A DNA stretch of 64,000 nucleotides. Origin: Aurelia coerulea. Its lineage: Eukaryota > Cnidaria > Scyphozoa > Semaeostomeae > Ulmaridae. The DNA lies in assembly GCA_039566865.1 (NCBI GenBank), contig CM076949.1:14237501-14301500 (forward strand), written 5' to 3'. The notes under the pieces were generated by a model. It saw only the letters and a program-made list of their open reading frames with translations, was not told the origin of the DNA and ran no database searches. This document shows, in pieces, positions 22,320-31,488 of the stretch (positions are counted from its first letter, which is position 1; each line of letters begins with the position of its first letter). The position numbers and the translations under genes are program-made.

Positions 22320-22700
22320 CCTGGTTCTCATATAATCTCAACCCGACGGCGACCCATCGGCGTCACTACTGCGTAGCAAAAGTTGAACTACCGGCGACTC
22401 GTCGGCGACTCATCGGCGACCTATCGGCGACATGCTGCCGACAGGGTGCCGTCAACCATATCTCAGTGTGCATTCCCCGCTGATCCTCGTATTTGATTGG
22501 CTTGCTATTGTCACCTGATCACAGGGAATGCAAATGATTTGCTGATGCATCGCCGGCAGTGCGCCGCCTCGTGTTCTCACATAATATTCATTGGCGCCGG
22601 TGCCGCAGCAGAGTGAAAAAGTTGAACTCAGCTCAACTTTTTCGAATGACTGCGGCAGGACGCCGGCAGTCGGCGCCCCATCGGCGCTGACTGTTCTAAG
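22320..22700. mobile_element. GC-rich insert splitting LINE-A ORF2
   Basis: About 380 bp, far more GC-rich than its host LINE, with repeated CGGCGAC/ATCGGCG motifs. It separates ...KLNMVDL from ...RANYKGKYTD of ORF2. CTAA occurs at both edges and may be the target duplicate. Inside is a perfect 11-bp stem, GAAAAAGTTGA/TCAACTTTTTC, at about 22616-22644. No inverted terminal repeat was confirmed, so the class is unknown (non-autonomous DNA element or SINE). Confidence 0.6.
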
Positions 22701-22890
22701 AGCAAACTACAAAGGAAAGTACACTGATTCTCTTTGCAGGAGATGTGGGTCCCATGAGGAATACATAGAACACTTATGGGATTGTCCAAATTTCACTCAA
22801 AAACCCAAGATGAAAAAGACTTGTTTGGCTAAAAATAAATCCGAAGTACTCAAAAGTATCAACAAAACGCTACAAAATTTCTACAAATAA
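22701..22890 (+). pseudogene. LINE-A ORF2, C-terminal zinc-knuckle fragment
   Basis: The last ~60 codons of ORF2 after the GC-rich insert. It contains CRRCGSHEEYIEHLWDCP, a C-X2-C...H...C knuckle of the kind found at LINE ORF2 C-termini, and stops at 22888-22890. About 100 bp of 3' UTR and a TTTA-rich tail follow before the array resumes. Confidence 0.8.
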
Positions 22891-22982
22891 GGATTGGATA
22901 AAAATATTAGCACCAGCTTGTGTACCCAGCTGCTGGGTAACTGCTCCGAAATGGAGATTTAGCTTTAAATTTATTATTTATT

Positions 22983-23335
22983 TATTTATGCTGGTATCAT
23001 AATTTGCAGCAAAATTATTACCATTTCCTTTTTAGAGGCCTGGAACCTAGTACCCATATCTAAAAATAGTACAAGGGGGCATTTTTCAGCTTGTGTCCAC
23101 ATTCCATCATTTTCAGCATATCAAACTGCCCATCTCCACCAAATTTCATGCTGGTATCATAATTTGCAGCAAAATGATTACTATTTCCTTTTTAGAGGCC
23201 TGGAGCCTAGTACCCCAGTCTAAAAATAGCACAAGGGGGCATTTTTCAGCTTGTGTCTACATCCCATCTTTTTCAGCGTATCAAACTGCCCATCTCCACC
23301 AAATTTCATGCTGGTATCACATTTTGCACGATTCA
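22983..23335 (-). repeat. 160-bp tandem array A3 (reverse, about 2.2 units)
   Basis: Continues array A2 after LINE-A, starting mid-unit at ATGCTGGTATCATAATTTGC. Unit marks occur at about 23092 and 23252. It ends with GGTATCACATTTTGCACGATTCA, the inverted copy of the left end at 11024. Confidence 0.9.
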
Positions 23336-25020
23336 TGTAATAAGCTCCCCCACTATGGGTCGTTTTTATCTTCTGCCGAAAATTCACAAGAGCTTGAATG
23401 GCGTCCCTGAGAGACCAGTTATTTCCAACTGTGGATATTTTACAGAGAATATTTCTGAGTTTTTAGACTATCATTTACAACTTTTGGCTAAAACAGTAGT
23501 GTCGTACATAAAAGATACCAACCATTTTCTGAAAAAAATGTCTGAACTGGGTGAAGTTCCTGAGGACGCCATTTTATGTACGGTGGATGTAGTTGGGTTG
23601 TACCCAAACATTCCACATGATGAGGGGCTGGAAGCACTGAGAGGGGCACTTGACCATCGAGAAAATAAAACCGTCTCAACGGAATCTCTTACGGAGTTGG
23701 CGCAAGTGGTTTTGAAAAACAATTGCTTTGAGTTTAATGGCGAGTTTTACCAGCAGCTACAAAGAACAGCTATAGGCACTAAATCTGCCCCTTCGTATGC
23801 AATTCTTTTCATGGCGGCGCTTGAAGAAAAGTTATTGTCTAACGCGCAATACAAACCTTGGCTATGGTGGCGGTATATCGACGACATATTTTTGATTTGG
23901 CGGCACGGAGAGGATAAGCTTAAGCAGTTTAATGATTTCTTAAACCTAGCGCACCATTCAATAAAATTTACAGCAGAATGGTCTAAGGAGACGGTGACCT
24001 TTCTAGATGTTCAGGTGGTCAAAGAGGGCAATTAAATCATTACAGATTTGTTCACGAAACCGACAGACACTCATCATCAACTTTTGCACCGCATTTCCTG
24101 TCACCCTGGTCACACTAAAAAGGGGATTCCCAACAGCCAAGCGTCGAGAATAAGGAGAATCTGTTCGGAGGATAAATTTTTTGATAGGAGGGTGGGAGAA
24201 CTTAAGGGGTGGCTGTTGAACAGAGGGTATAAGGAAAAAGAGGTCGATCAGCAGATTGATAGAGTTCGTTCTTTGGATCGCGTAAACCTTTTGAATAGAC
24301 AAACGAAAGACCAGGGTGACGGTAAGATACCGTTGGTGCTTACATACCATCCGGCCGTCAATAGGGTTTATGATATTCTTAGGGAGAGTTCTAATGTACT
24401 TTTGGTTGATCAGGGACACAAAGAGTTGTTCCAAAACAAAGTTTTTTTGTCTTTCCGGAGGGCCAAAAATCTTAAAGACCAACTGGTGAGGGCGAAATTA
24501 CCCGATTCAGATGATGGGAGTATGCCGGTTAAGGGCTGTTATACATGCAATAGCAGGAAAAGTTGTCAAATTTGTGGTTTAATCGAAGAGGGGAATAGTT
24601 TCAAAAATTCTGATGAAACAGATATTTTACCATTTTGTTGGGGAGGTACAACTGCAATTCTGAAAATGTCATATATTTGTTGCAGTGTGAATGCTGCCAC
24701 AAAAAATATGTGGGCAGCACTAAAACCATATTCAGGCAACGATTTAATGTTTACAAATCGTACTTCAGGTCATACGTTCGCAAACGCTTGAAAGGGGGAA
24801 AATGATTCCGCAGGCAAATTTTTTTAGCCATTTTTTCAAAACAGATCACCGCGGGAGATTTGATGTCAGTATAAAAAATTATTGATGGGGCAGAAAACGT
24901 TTTTCTTTGCACCGAAAGGAATTATTTTGGCAATATCGGTTGGGGACTTTCTTGCCAAGGGGCCTGAATGAAAGTGCTGCAGATGTGGAGCTGGACATGT
25001 TTGCGTGCGGGGTGGCCTGA
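23336..25020 (+). pseudogene. Penelope-like element PLE1, RT and GIY-YIG part
   Basis: Homology to PLE2/PLE3 resumes at GRFYLLPKIHK directly after the foldback element. The RT shows AILCTVDVVGLYPNIP (box A), GTKSAPSYAILF (box B) and the intact catalytic WRYIDDIFLIW (near 23866-23895), then FLDVQVV. A premature TAA lies at 24033. The second frame (24048-24640) has LFTKPTDTH, a linker, KIPLVLTYHPAV and the Cys motif CYTCNSRKSCQIC. A frameshift near 24640 moves the GIY-YIG endonuclease into another frame, where YLLQCECCHKKYVGSTK is readable, followed by more breaks to about 25020. PLEs use RT plus GIY-YIG endonuclease to copy into new sites. This copy is dead, but its RT active site is the canonical one in this window. 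Confidence 0.9.
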
Positions 25021-25632
25021 AATCTGCAGTTGCATTTGCATCCAGAAGATTTGGTCGGTGTGGCTTTGCGGCCTTCTCTTATTACTTCGTGTGCTTTTAC
25101 ACGTGGCGGTAGGGTGGAATCCCCTATCATGCTATTCTTGACTCAGCAGTTAGCGAGTCGTGGAAGGGTCACGAGGGAGGGCCGCGGGGTTTTCCGACTG
25201 AATCTTGTTGTTTGCCGTCTCAGTGCTTCCAGCCTCCTTGGAGACTGTAATGGGGGTCTTTTCGAGGGGCGGGTGATTCTGGGTCTCTTGGGGGTTGGGT
25301 CAGTGATTGGTCTGGTCCACTGGGGTGGATTTTAGCTAACGCTTTAAACTATAATAATGCTTCAAACTTGTTTACACCAAAAAATTCAAACTTTAGCATC
25401 ATTTCTATCACTATTTGGGTCTTATTTCAATGGTAGTCACACTTACTTAGGATGGATTTTAAAGTGTTTTGGCTTTCAAGTTTAATCTAGGTTGTTCACC
25501 GTAGGATATAAAATGCTCAGTTGCTTTGTAAAGTTTAGCTGAAGAAGATTTTTAAATCGAAACGTACGAAATTTTTAACAGTGTTGTTTTTATACTTTGA
25601 TTTTCTGTTATAATAAGATGGTGGTTTAGTAG
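25021..25632 (+). other. PLE1 3' untranslated region
   Basis: Follows the eroded PLE1 ORF. The first part (CGTGTGCTTTTACACGTGGC, then GGTGGAATCCCCTATC) is related to the 3' UTR of PLE2 and PLE3. It ends at GGTGGTTTAGTAG against the (AAT)n tract. A hammerhead-like core lies at 25539-25564. Confidence 0.7.
25539..25564 (+). ncRNA. Hammerhead-ribozyme-like core in PLE1
   Basis: CTGAAGA, then the hairpin-forming AGATTTTTAAATC, then GAAAC. CUGANGA...GAAA is the conserved core of hammerhead ribozymes, which are known from Penelope-like elements. Stem I and the cleavage site were not identified by eye, so self-cleavage is not claimed. Confidence 0.4.

Positions 25633-25709
<77 letters not shown>
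25633..25709. repeat. (AAT)n microsatellite 1
   Basis: About 77 bp of AAT repeat with one AAG. It lies exactly between the 3' end of PLE1 (plus strand) and the 3' end of PLE2 (minus strand). Confidence 0.95.
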
Positions 25710-25711
<2 letters not shown>

Positions 25712-28677
25712 TAAAAAAAAAAAAAAAAAACTGTTTTCATAAAAATACGTTTCGATTAAAAATCTTCATCAGTCTACAACTTTACTGGGCAGCCGAGCAA
25801 GTATAAATACATAAATATTTAATTTGCATTACAATACGGTTTACAAAAACTTGTTTTACTTTAAATAACAATGGAGACAACAAAGTGAAATATAAAGGCA
25901 ACAACATCATACAATACGACTAAGATATCAACTATAAAAAACCCCGTCTCTAAAGTGGATCTCCATTCAATTTTCAATTCCTCCTTCCCTCCTTTTCCGT
26001 CTCCAATCGAAACCCCTGGGACTGGCAGCCCTACTCTCATGTTGTTGGAGCCAAGAACTACTGAGAAAAACATCCATCCAAGTGACCCTCCGATAGATTC
26101 GCTCGCTGCTAAAAACTTTTTTTAGCAATTGCTGAATCCCGGATGGCCTGATAGGGAATTCCACCCTACCGCCACACGCATAAAAGCGCGAAGTAACAAA
26201 GGGCAACCACAAAGCGGACGCCAACGCAACCTCTAGGGACCTTCAGATGCAGTGGCAGAATCTAAGCCGTTCCCCCGCACGCAAATACGTCTAATTCCAC
26301 GTCTGCAGCTCTTTCATTAAGACCCTTGGGTGTAAAAGTTTGAAGTCGATATTGCCAAAACAACTCCTTCCTACGAAGTGAAAAAACATCATCCGCCCCA
26401 TCTATGATTTTAATACCAACCCGAAAAGCTCCCATTATGTCCGTTTTCAAAAAAATGACCTAAAAAACTTGCTTGTGGAACAGGTTTTCCTTTATCGAGA
26501 GAGTTTTCGTCGTGTTTGCGTGCATATGTTCTGAAATAGGACTTGTAAACATTAAACCTTTGCCGAAATTTCGTCTTAGTGCTACCCACGTATTTCTTGT
26601 TGCATGATTCACACTGCAACAAATAAACAACATGATTAGAGTTGCAATCGTATCGCCCCGAGAAATTTTTGAAAGACCTTGTTGAATCAAAATTATGGAA
26701 AGTACCCCCCTCCCTCATCAAAGGGCAAATCTGGCAACTCCTTCTGCCATTGCATCTGAAAGTACCCTTTTCCATCACCTCTTCATCGATACTTGGCAGC
26801 TTAGCCCTAACAAGTTTATCTTTCAAACTTTTTGCCCTTCTAAACGTTACAAATATTTTGTCTTTAAAAGCTGCCTCGTGCTCCCTGTCTACCAGCAGTA
26901 AGTTCTGGTTTTTGCGAAGAATGTCATAAACTTTGTGCATGGCTGGGTGATATGTTAACACTAAGGGAATTTTTATATCATCCTTTTCCTTAGGTCTGGT
27001 ATCTAATAAAGTAGCCCGATCTTTGTCCCGCACCTTGTCAATTTGATTATCAACCTCGTTTCCACTGTAACCTCTTGCTAAAAGCCAAGTTTTTAAATCT
27101 CCTACCCTATTTATGAAAAACTGTTCCTCTGAGCAAATACGACGAATTCTAAGAGCCTGACTATATGGAATTACCCTTTTTGGTGTGGTTAGGATGACAG
27201 GAAGCTCGATGCAAGAGTTGATGAGTATCAGTAGGTTTTGTAAACAAATCTGTTATAAGTCTGTTGCCTTGTTTGATGACTTGTACATCGAGAAAATTAA
27301 CCTTCTCTGTGGACCAATCTGCAGTGAACTTAATCGAGTCATGAGCCCCATTTAAGAAAGTTATAAAATCCCTAAGTTTTTCCTCCCCATGTTGCCAAAC
27401 CAAAAAAACGTCATATATGTATCTCCACCATACCCACGGTTTATCTTGAGCCTCAGCAAGTAGCTTTTCTTCTAGCGCTGCCAAAAAAACGAATCGCATA
27501 TGAAGGCGCGCATTTGGTACCTATTGCTGTTCCCCTGAGCTGCTGATAGAAATCGCCATTAAATTCGAAAAAATTGTTCTTAAGAACTACGTAAGCTAGT
27601 TCTAAGAGAGGGTATCCGTGGAAACCGGTGTTATCCTCTCGACCGTTCAAGTGCTTCTCGTAAAGCCTCCAGTCCCTCCTCGTGAGGAATACTTGGATAA
27701 AGACCCACCACATCCATAGTGCATAAGAATAGCGCCCTCAGGGAGGCTCATCAAGATCCGCCAATCTTTCTTAAGAAAATGATTTGTGTCTTTAATATAA
27801 GACCTGAACGCTTTTTAGCTAATGGTTGCAAATGGTGATCCACAAAATGCCGAAATGTTTTCTGTAAAAAAACCACAGTTGGAAATTACAGGCCTACCAG
27901 GGACGCTATTAAGCCGTTTATGTATTTTAGGTAACAAGTAAAACCTTCCTAGTTTGGGGTTATTGACCAAAAGATAATCCAACGTCTTATCGTCAATATC
28001 CCCTCGTTCCCTGATAATATTGATAGCATTGTCAATGACTCGCTGCAAATCCTCCGAAGGATCGTTTTCAAGTTCTGCATACACTGCAGTATCCCCAAGC
28101 TGACTTTCTGCTTCTTTGATGTAATCTTCTCGATCCCAGACCACCACCCCCGATCCTTTGTCAGCTTCCTTGATAACAATCGTTCGGTCAGATTTCAGGT
28201 TATTTAAAGCTACTTTTTCCTCTCTACTAAAATTGCTAAAATTGTTACCTTCTACTGATATTTTCATGATTTCATCTTCTAACTTAGATAAATACATTTC
28301 AATTGCCACATCTTTGTTTCTAGGGTTAAATTTACTACGAGGTTTGAAGGCTGGAAATTCCGAAAAGCTTTCCGATTCTCTAAAATGCCATTTAAGTCGG
28401 AGCCGCCTACCAAAGTTTTCTAAATCAATCTTAATTTGAGAAAAATCTATTTCTTTTGGTGTTGCTACAAATTTCAAACCTTTAGATAATACAGATATTT
28501 CTGATTGGGACAACGCCCTCTTAGAGAGATTGATTACCTTATCATTTGCAAAACGACCTTCAATTCGTCCGTTTGAGTCAATTTTCACTTCAAATTCTTC
28601 CTGCTGCTCCCTTGTATTGTTATTCTCGTTCAATTCTTGTACTACTTCATTGCTACTCTCTCCTCTTGTTCTTGCTC

Positions 28678-28678
<1 letters not shown>
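25710..28678 (-). mobile_element. Penelope-like element PLE2 (decayed)
   Basis: Minus-strand PLE bounded on both sides by (AAT)n. Frames: 27815-28633 is the N-terminal part (272 aa, ends in ISAF); 27161-27713 the RT in two frames; 26410-27033 the linker, Cys motif (CNGRRSCQIC) and GIY-YIG region (VVYLLQCESCNKKYVGSTK); and 26262-26450 the C-terminus. Breaks include a one-base gain at about 26426 (AAAAG for AAAG of PLE3), an indel near 27173, and several between 27490 and 27830. The RT catalytic box reads YIYD rather than YIDD. From about 26080 to 27880 it is nearly identical to PLE3, but its N-terminal third and distal 3' UTR are clearly different. Confidence 0.9.
25747..25772 (-). ncRNA. Hammerhead-ribozyme-like core in PLE2
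   Basis: Minus strand: CTGATGA, a GATT-TTT-AATC hairpin (stem II), then CGAAACGT. This is the exact CUGAUGA...GAAA core. It lies about 40 bp from the element's 3' end, before a 19-base T run. Stem I pairing was not found by eye. Confidence 0.45.

Positions 28679-28755
<77 letters not shown>
28679..28755. repeat. (AAT)n microsatellite 2
   Basis: About 77 bp of pure AAT repeat between the 5' end of PLE2 and the 3' end of PLE3, both on the minus strand. Confidence 0.95.
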
Positions 28756-28757
<2 letters not shown>

Positions 28758-28791
28758 TAAAAAAAAAAAAAAAAACTGTTTTCATAAAAAT

Positions 28792-28817
28792 ACGTTTCGA
28801 TTAAAAATCTTCATCAG
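28792..28817 (-). ncRNA. Hammerhead-ribozyme-like core in PLE3
   Basis: Same sequence as the PLE2 motif: CTGATGA, AGATTTTTAAT, CGAAACGT on the minus strand, near the element's 3' end. It is identical to the PLE2 motif although the UTR sequence further in differs, which suggests constraint or recent exchange. Confidence 0.45.
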
Positions 28818-29221
28818 TCTACAACTTTACTGGGCAGCCGAGAATTTATACAGAAGAAGTTGTTTACAAACAAAAAGTACATAAAAATGTTAAATTTACA
28901 ATTAAAAGCAATAACATCCTTTCCCACTTATGCCACTCTACATAATCTTTTTGTCCTTTTTAAATTTGAGAAGGGATTGGAGGCGTTTTAAAGTTCTACT
29001 GATTCCTTTGAGGCTACCTTGGCAACTCTGCAGTCACCCCAAGTGACCCTCCGATAGATTCGCTCGCTGCTAAAACTTTTTTTAGCAATTGCTGAATCCC
29101 GGATGGCCTGATAGGGAATTCCACCCTACCGCCACACGCATAAAAGCGCGAAGTAACAAAGGGCAACCACAAAGCGGACGCCAACGCAACCTCTAGGGAC
29201 CTTCAGATGCAGTGGCAGAAT

Positions 29222-31312
29222 CTAAGCCGTTCCCCCGCACGCAAATACGTCTAATTCCACGTCTGCAGCTCTTTCATTAAGACCCTTGGGTGTAAAAGTT
29301 TGAAGTCGATATTGCCAAAACAACTCCTTCCTACGAAGTGAAAAAACATCATCCGCCCCATCTATGATTTTAATACCAACCCGAAAGCTCCCATTATGTC
29401 CGTTTTCAAAAAAATGACCGAAAAAACTTGCTTGTGGAACAGGTTTTCCTTTATCGAGAGAGTTTTCGTCGTGTTTGCGTGCATATGTTCTGAAATAGGA
29501 CTTGTAAACATTAAACCTTTGCCGAAATTTCGTCTTAGTGCTACCCACGTATTTCTTGTTGCATGATTCACACTGCAACAAATAAACAACATGATTAGAG
29601 TTGCAATCGTATCGCCCCGAGAAATTTTTGAAAGACCTTGTTGAATCAAAATTATGGAAAGTACCCCCCTCCCTCATCAAAGGGCAAATCTGGCAACTCC
29701 TTCTGCCATTGCATCTGAAAGTACCCTTTTCCATCACCTCTTCATCGATACTTGGCAGCTTAGCCCTAACAAGTTTATCTTTCAAACTTTTTGCCCTTCT
29801 AAACGTTACAAATATTTTGTCTTTAAAAGCTGCCTCGTGCTCCCTGTCTACCAGCAGTAAGTTCTGGTTTTTGCGAAGAATGTCATAAACTTTGTGCATG
29901 GCTGGGTGATATGTTAACACTAAGGGAATTTTTATATCATCCTTTTCCTTAGGTCTGGTATCTAATAAAGTAGCCCGATCTTTGTCCCGCACCTTGTCAA
30001 TTTGATTATCAACCTCGTTTCCACTGTAACCTCTTGCTAAAAGCCAAGTTTTTAAATCTCCTACCCTATTTATGAAAAACTGTTCCTCTGAGCAAATACG
30101 ACGAATTCTAAGAGCCTGACTATATGGAATTCCCTTTTTGGTGTGGTTAGGATGACAGGAAGCTCGATGCAAGAGTTGATGAGTATCAGTAGGTTTTGTA
30201 AACAAATCTGTTATAAGTCTGTTGCCTTGTTTGATGACTTGTACATCGAGAAAATTAACCTTCTCTGTGGACCAATCTGCAGTGAACTTAATCGAGTCAT
30301 GAGCCCCATTTAAGAAAGTTATAAAATCCCTAAGTTTTTCCTCCCCATGTTGCCAAATTAAAAAAACGTCATATATGTATCTCCACCATACCCACGGTTT
30401 ATCTTGAGCCTCAGCAAGTAGCTTTTCTTCTAGCGCTGCCAAAAAAAGAATCGCATATGAAGGCGCGCATTTGGTACCTATTGCTGTTCCCCTGAGCTGC
30501 TGATAGAAATCGCCATTAAATTCGAAAAAATTGTTCTTAAGAACAACGTAAGCTAACTCAAGAAGGGTATCCGTGGAAATGGTGTTATCCTCCCGATGTT
30601 CAAGTGCTTCTCGTAAAGCCTCCAATCCCTCCTCGTGAGGAATACTTGGATAAAGCCCCACCACATCCACGGTGCATAAAATAGCGCCCTCAGGGAGGCC
30701 ATCAAGATCCGTGATTTTCTTAAGAAAATGATTTGTGTCTTTAATATAAGACCGAACCTTTTTAGCTAATGGTTGCAAATGGTGATCCAAAAATGCCGAA
30801 ATGTTTTCTGTAAAAAAACCACAGTTGGAAATAACAGGCCTTCCCGGTACGCTATTCAACCTTTTGTGGATTTTTGGGAGGAGGTAAAATCGTCCCAACC
30901 TAGGGTTATTTACCATCAAATAGTCTAATGTGGCTTGATCCAAATCCCCTCTATCACTAATTGTTTTTAAAGTATCCGAAATAATTTGGTGAAGTCGTTC
31001 CGAAGGATCACTGTCAAGCCTGCTATACACCTCAGAGTCACCAAGTTGACTCTCTGCTTCCATGATATAATCATCTCTATCCCAAACCACTACACCCGAG
31101 CCTTTGTCAGCTTCCTGGACAATGATCGTTCGGTCCGATCTAAGAGTGTTAATTGCTTCACTCTCCTCCCTACTAACATTTCTATAATTATTCCCTTGTG
31201 CCAAAATACTCATAAGTTCCTCCTCTAATTTACTCAAATAAAGCTCAATTGCTACATCTTTATGCCGTGGATTAAATTTGCTACGAGGCCTAAAGGCTGG
31301 ATATTCCGAAAA
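29222..31312 (-). CDS. PLE3 polyprotein, RT plus GIY-YIG endonuclease (open, about 697 aa)
   Basis: An open frame through the RT, linker and endonuclease. In order (counted from the element part): SKFNPRHKDVAIELYLSKLE; RT block GRFYLLPKIHKRLNS; box A ILCTVDVVGLYPSIPHEEG; box B GTAIGTKCAPSYAILFL; box C WWRYIYDVFLIW; FLDVQVIKQGN; LFTKPTDTHQLLHR; the Cys motif GTFRCNGRRSCQICPL; GIY-YIG core VVYLLQCESCNKKYVGSTK with Arg in FRQRFNVYK; and the C-terminal WQYRLQTFTPKGLNE. The first catalytic Asp of YIDD is Tyr here (GAT to TAT), so RT activity is probably lost although the frame is open. The upstream ATG at 31414 and the Ile run lie in flanking microsatellite and are not native. The element lacks its own start. 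Confidence 0.85.
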   Translation of the reverse strand, partial: FSEYPAFRPRSKFNPRHKDVAIELYLSKLEEELMSILAQGNNYRNVSREESEAINTLRSDRTIIVQEADKGSGVVVWDRDDYIMEAESQLGDSEVYSRLDSDPSERLHQIISDTLKTISDRGDLDQATLDYLMVNNPRLGRFYLLPKIHKRLNSVPGRPVISNCGFFTENISAFLDHHLQPLAKKVRSYIKDTNHFLKKITDLDGLPEGAILCTVDVVGLYPSIPHEEGLEALREALEHREDNTISTDTLLELAYVVLKNNFFEFNGDFYQQLRGTAIGTKCAPSYAILFLAALEEKLLAEAQDKPWVWWRYIYDVFLIWQHGEEKLRDFITFLNGAHDSIKFTADWSTEKVNFLDVQVIKQGNRLITDLFTKPTDTHQLLHRASCHPNHTKKGIPYSQALRIRRICSEEQFFINRVGDLKTWLLARGYSGNEVDNQIDKVRDKDRATLLDTRPKEKDDIKIPLVLTYHPAMHKVYDILRKNQNLLLVDREHEAAFKDKIFVTFRRAKSLKDKLVRAKLPSIDEEVMEKGTFRCNGRRSCQICPLMREGGTFHNFDSTRSFKNFSGRYDCNSNHVVYLLQCESCNKKYVGSTKTKFRQRFNVYKSYFRTYARKHDENSLDKGKPVPQASFFGHFFENGHNGSFRVGIKIIDGADDVFSLRRKELFWQYRLQTFTPKGLNERAADVELDVFACGGTA

Positions 31313-31316
31313 ACAT

Positions 31317-31369
31317 GATAATAATATAATAATAATGATAATAATGATAATAATAATAATAATAATAAT
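31317..31369. repeat. (AAT)n microsatellite 3
   Basis: Imperfect AAT repeat (ATAATATAATAATAATGATAAT...). It separates the 5' end of PLE3 from the 5' end of the R4/Dong-type LINE. Confidence 0.9.
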
Positions 31370-31488
31370 GCAATGATGCATAGTTCCAGGGCACCCTTGA
31401 GCAAGGTGTAGCACCTGTCAGCTCTCCCCGAGACCGTGAAGTACCGGGTTGGCGTCCGGCTGGGGCTAGTCTGTCACCTGATATTAAC

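Larger units (their letters stand above)
14572..22987 (+). mobile_element. LINE-A, APE-type non-LTR retrotransposon (inserted in the 160-bp array)
   Basis: An ORF1-ORF2 LINE on the plus strand, interrupting a 160-bp repeat unit. The unit breaks after ...CATGCT at the left and continues from ATGCTGGTATC at the right, so ATGCT (possibly more) is the target duplicate. The 3' end is a short TTTA/ATTT-rich tail (about 22965-22990). ORF1 is intact; ORF2 is broken by LINE-B and by a GC-rich insert. Clade not assigned: endonuclease and RT place it among the APE-type LINEs, but the RT B box (QGTILAAP) and the CCCH-finger ORF1 are unusual. Confidence 0.85.
11024..23335. mobile_element. Foldback-type element with inverted arrays of a ~160-bp repeat, inserted in PLE1
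   Basis: The outer ends are inverted copies: TGAATCGTGCAAATTGTGATACC at the left and its complement (with TTTTGCACGATTCA) ending at 23335. Each end is a tandem array of the same ~160-bp unit, forward at 11024-12305 and reverse at 13985-14571 plus 22983-23335. Removing LINE-A (about 8.4 kb) rejoins the reverse array and leaves an element of about 3.9 kb. PLE1 reading is interrupted exactly at these ends. The structure resembles Drosophila FB elements, whose long inverted ends are also built of short tandem repeats; homology to FB is not claimed. Target duplication is unresolved. No transposase was recognised. Confidence 0.75.
28756..31316 (-). mobile_element. Penelope-like element PLE3
   Basis: Minus-strand PLE with a single long frame. 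The 3' end (A-run, then CTGTTTTCATAAAAATACG on the plus strand) abuts microsatellite 2, and its 5' end abuts microsatellite 3. It is 5'-truncated compared with PLE2: coding begins at the FSEYPAFRPRSKF block. Confidence 0.9.

Noticed and set aside
11030..23340. CRISPR-like array
   Set aside because: Repeats are 160 bp and contiguous, without spacers, in a eukaryotic genome.
24879..25335. ORFs on both strands in the PLE1 3' region
   Set aside because: The region aligns with the PLE2/PLE3 3' UTR and eroded C-terminus; the frames are not conserved among copies.
25552..25740. Poly-Tyr/Ile/Asn ORFs at the AAT tracts (also 28546-28884 and 63131-63361)
   Set aside because: Translations of microsatellites only.
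31313..31414. N-terminus of the 730-codon PLE3 frame, including an Ile run
   Set aside because: It derives from the AAT tract and flanking R4-LINE leader, not from the Penelope element. Native homology begins at the FSEYPAF block.
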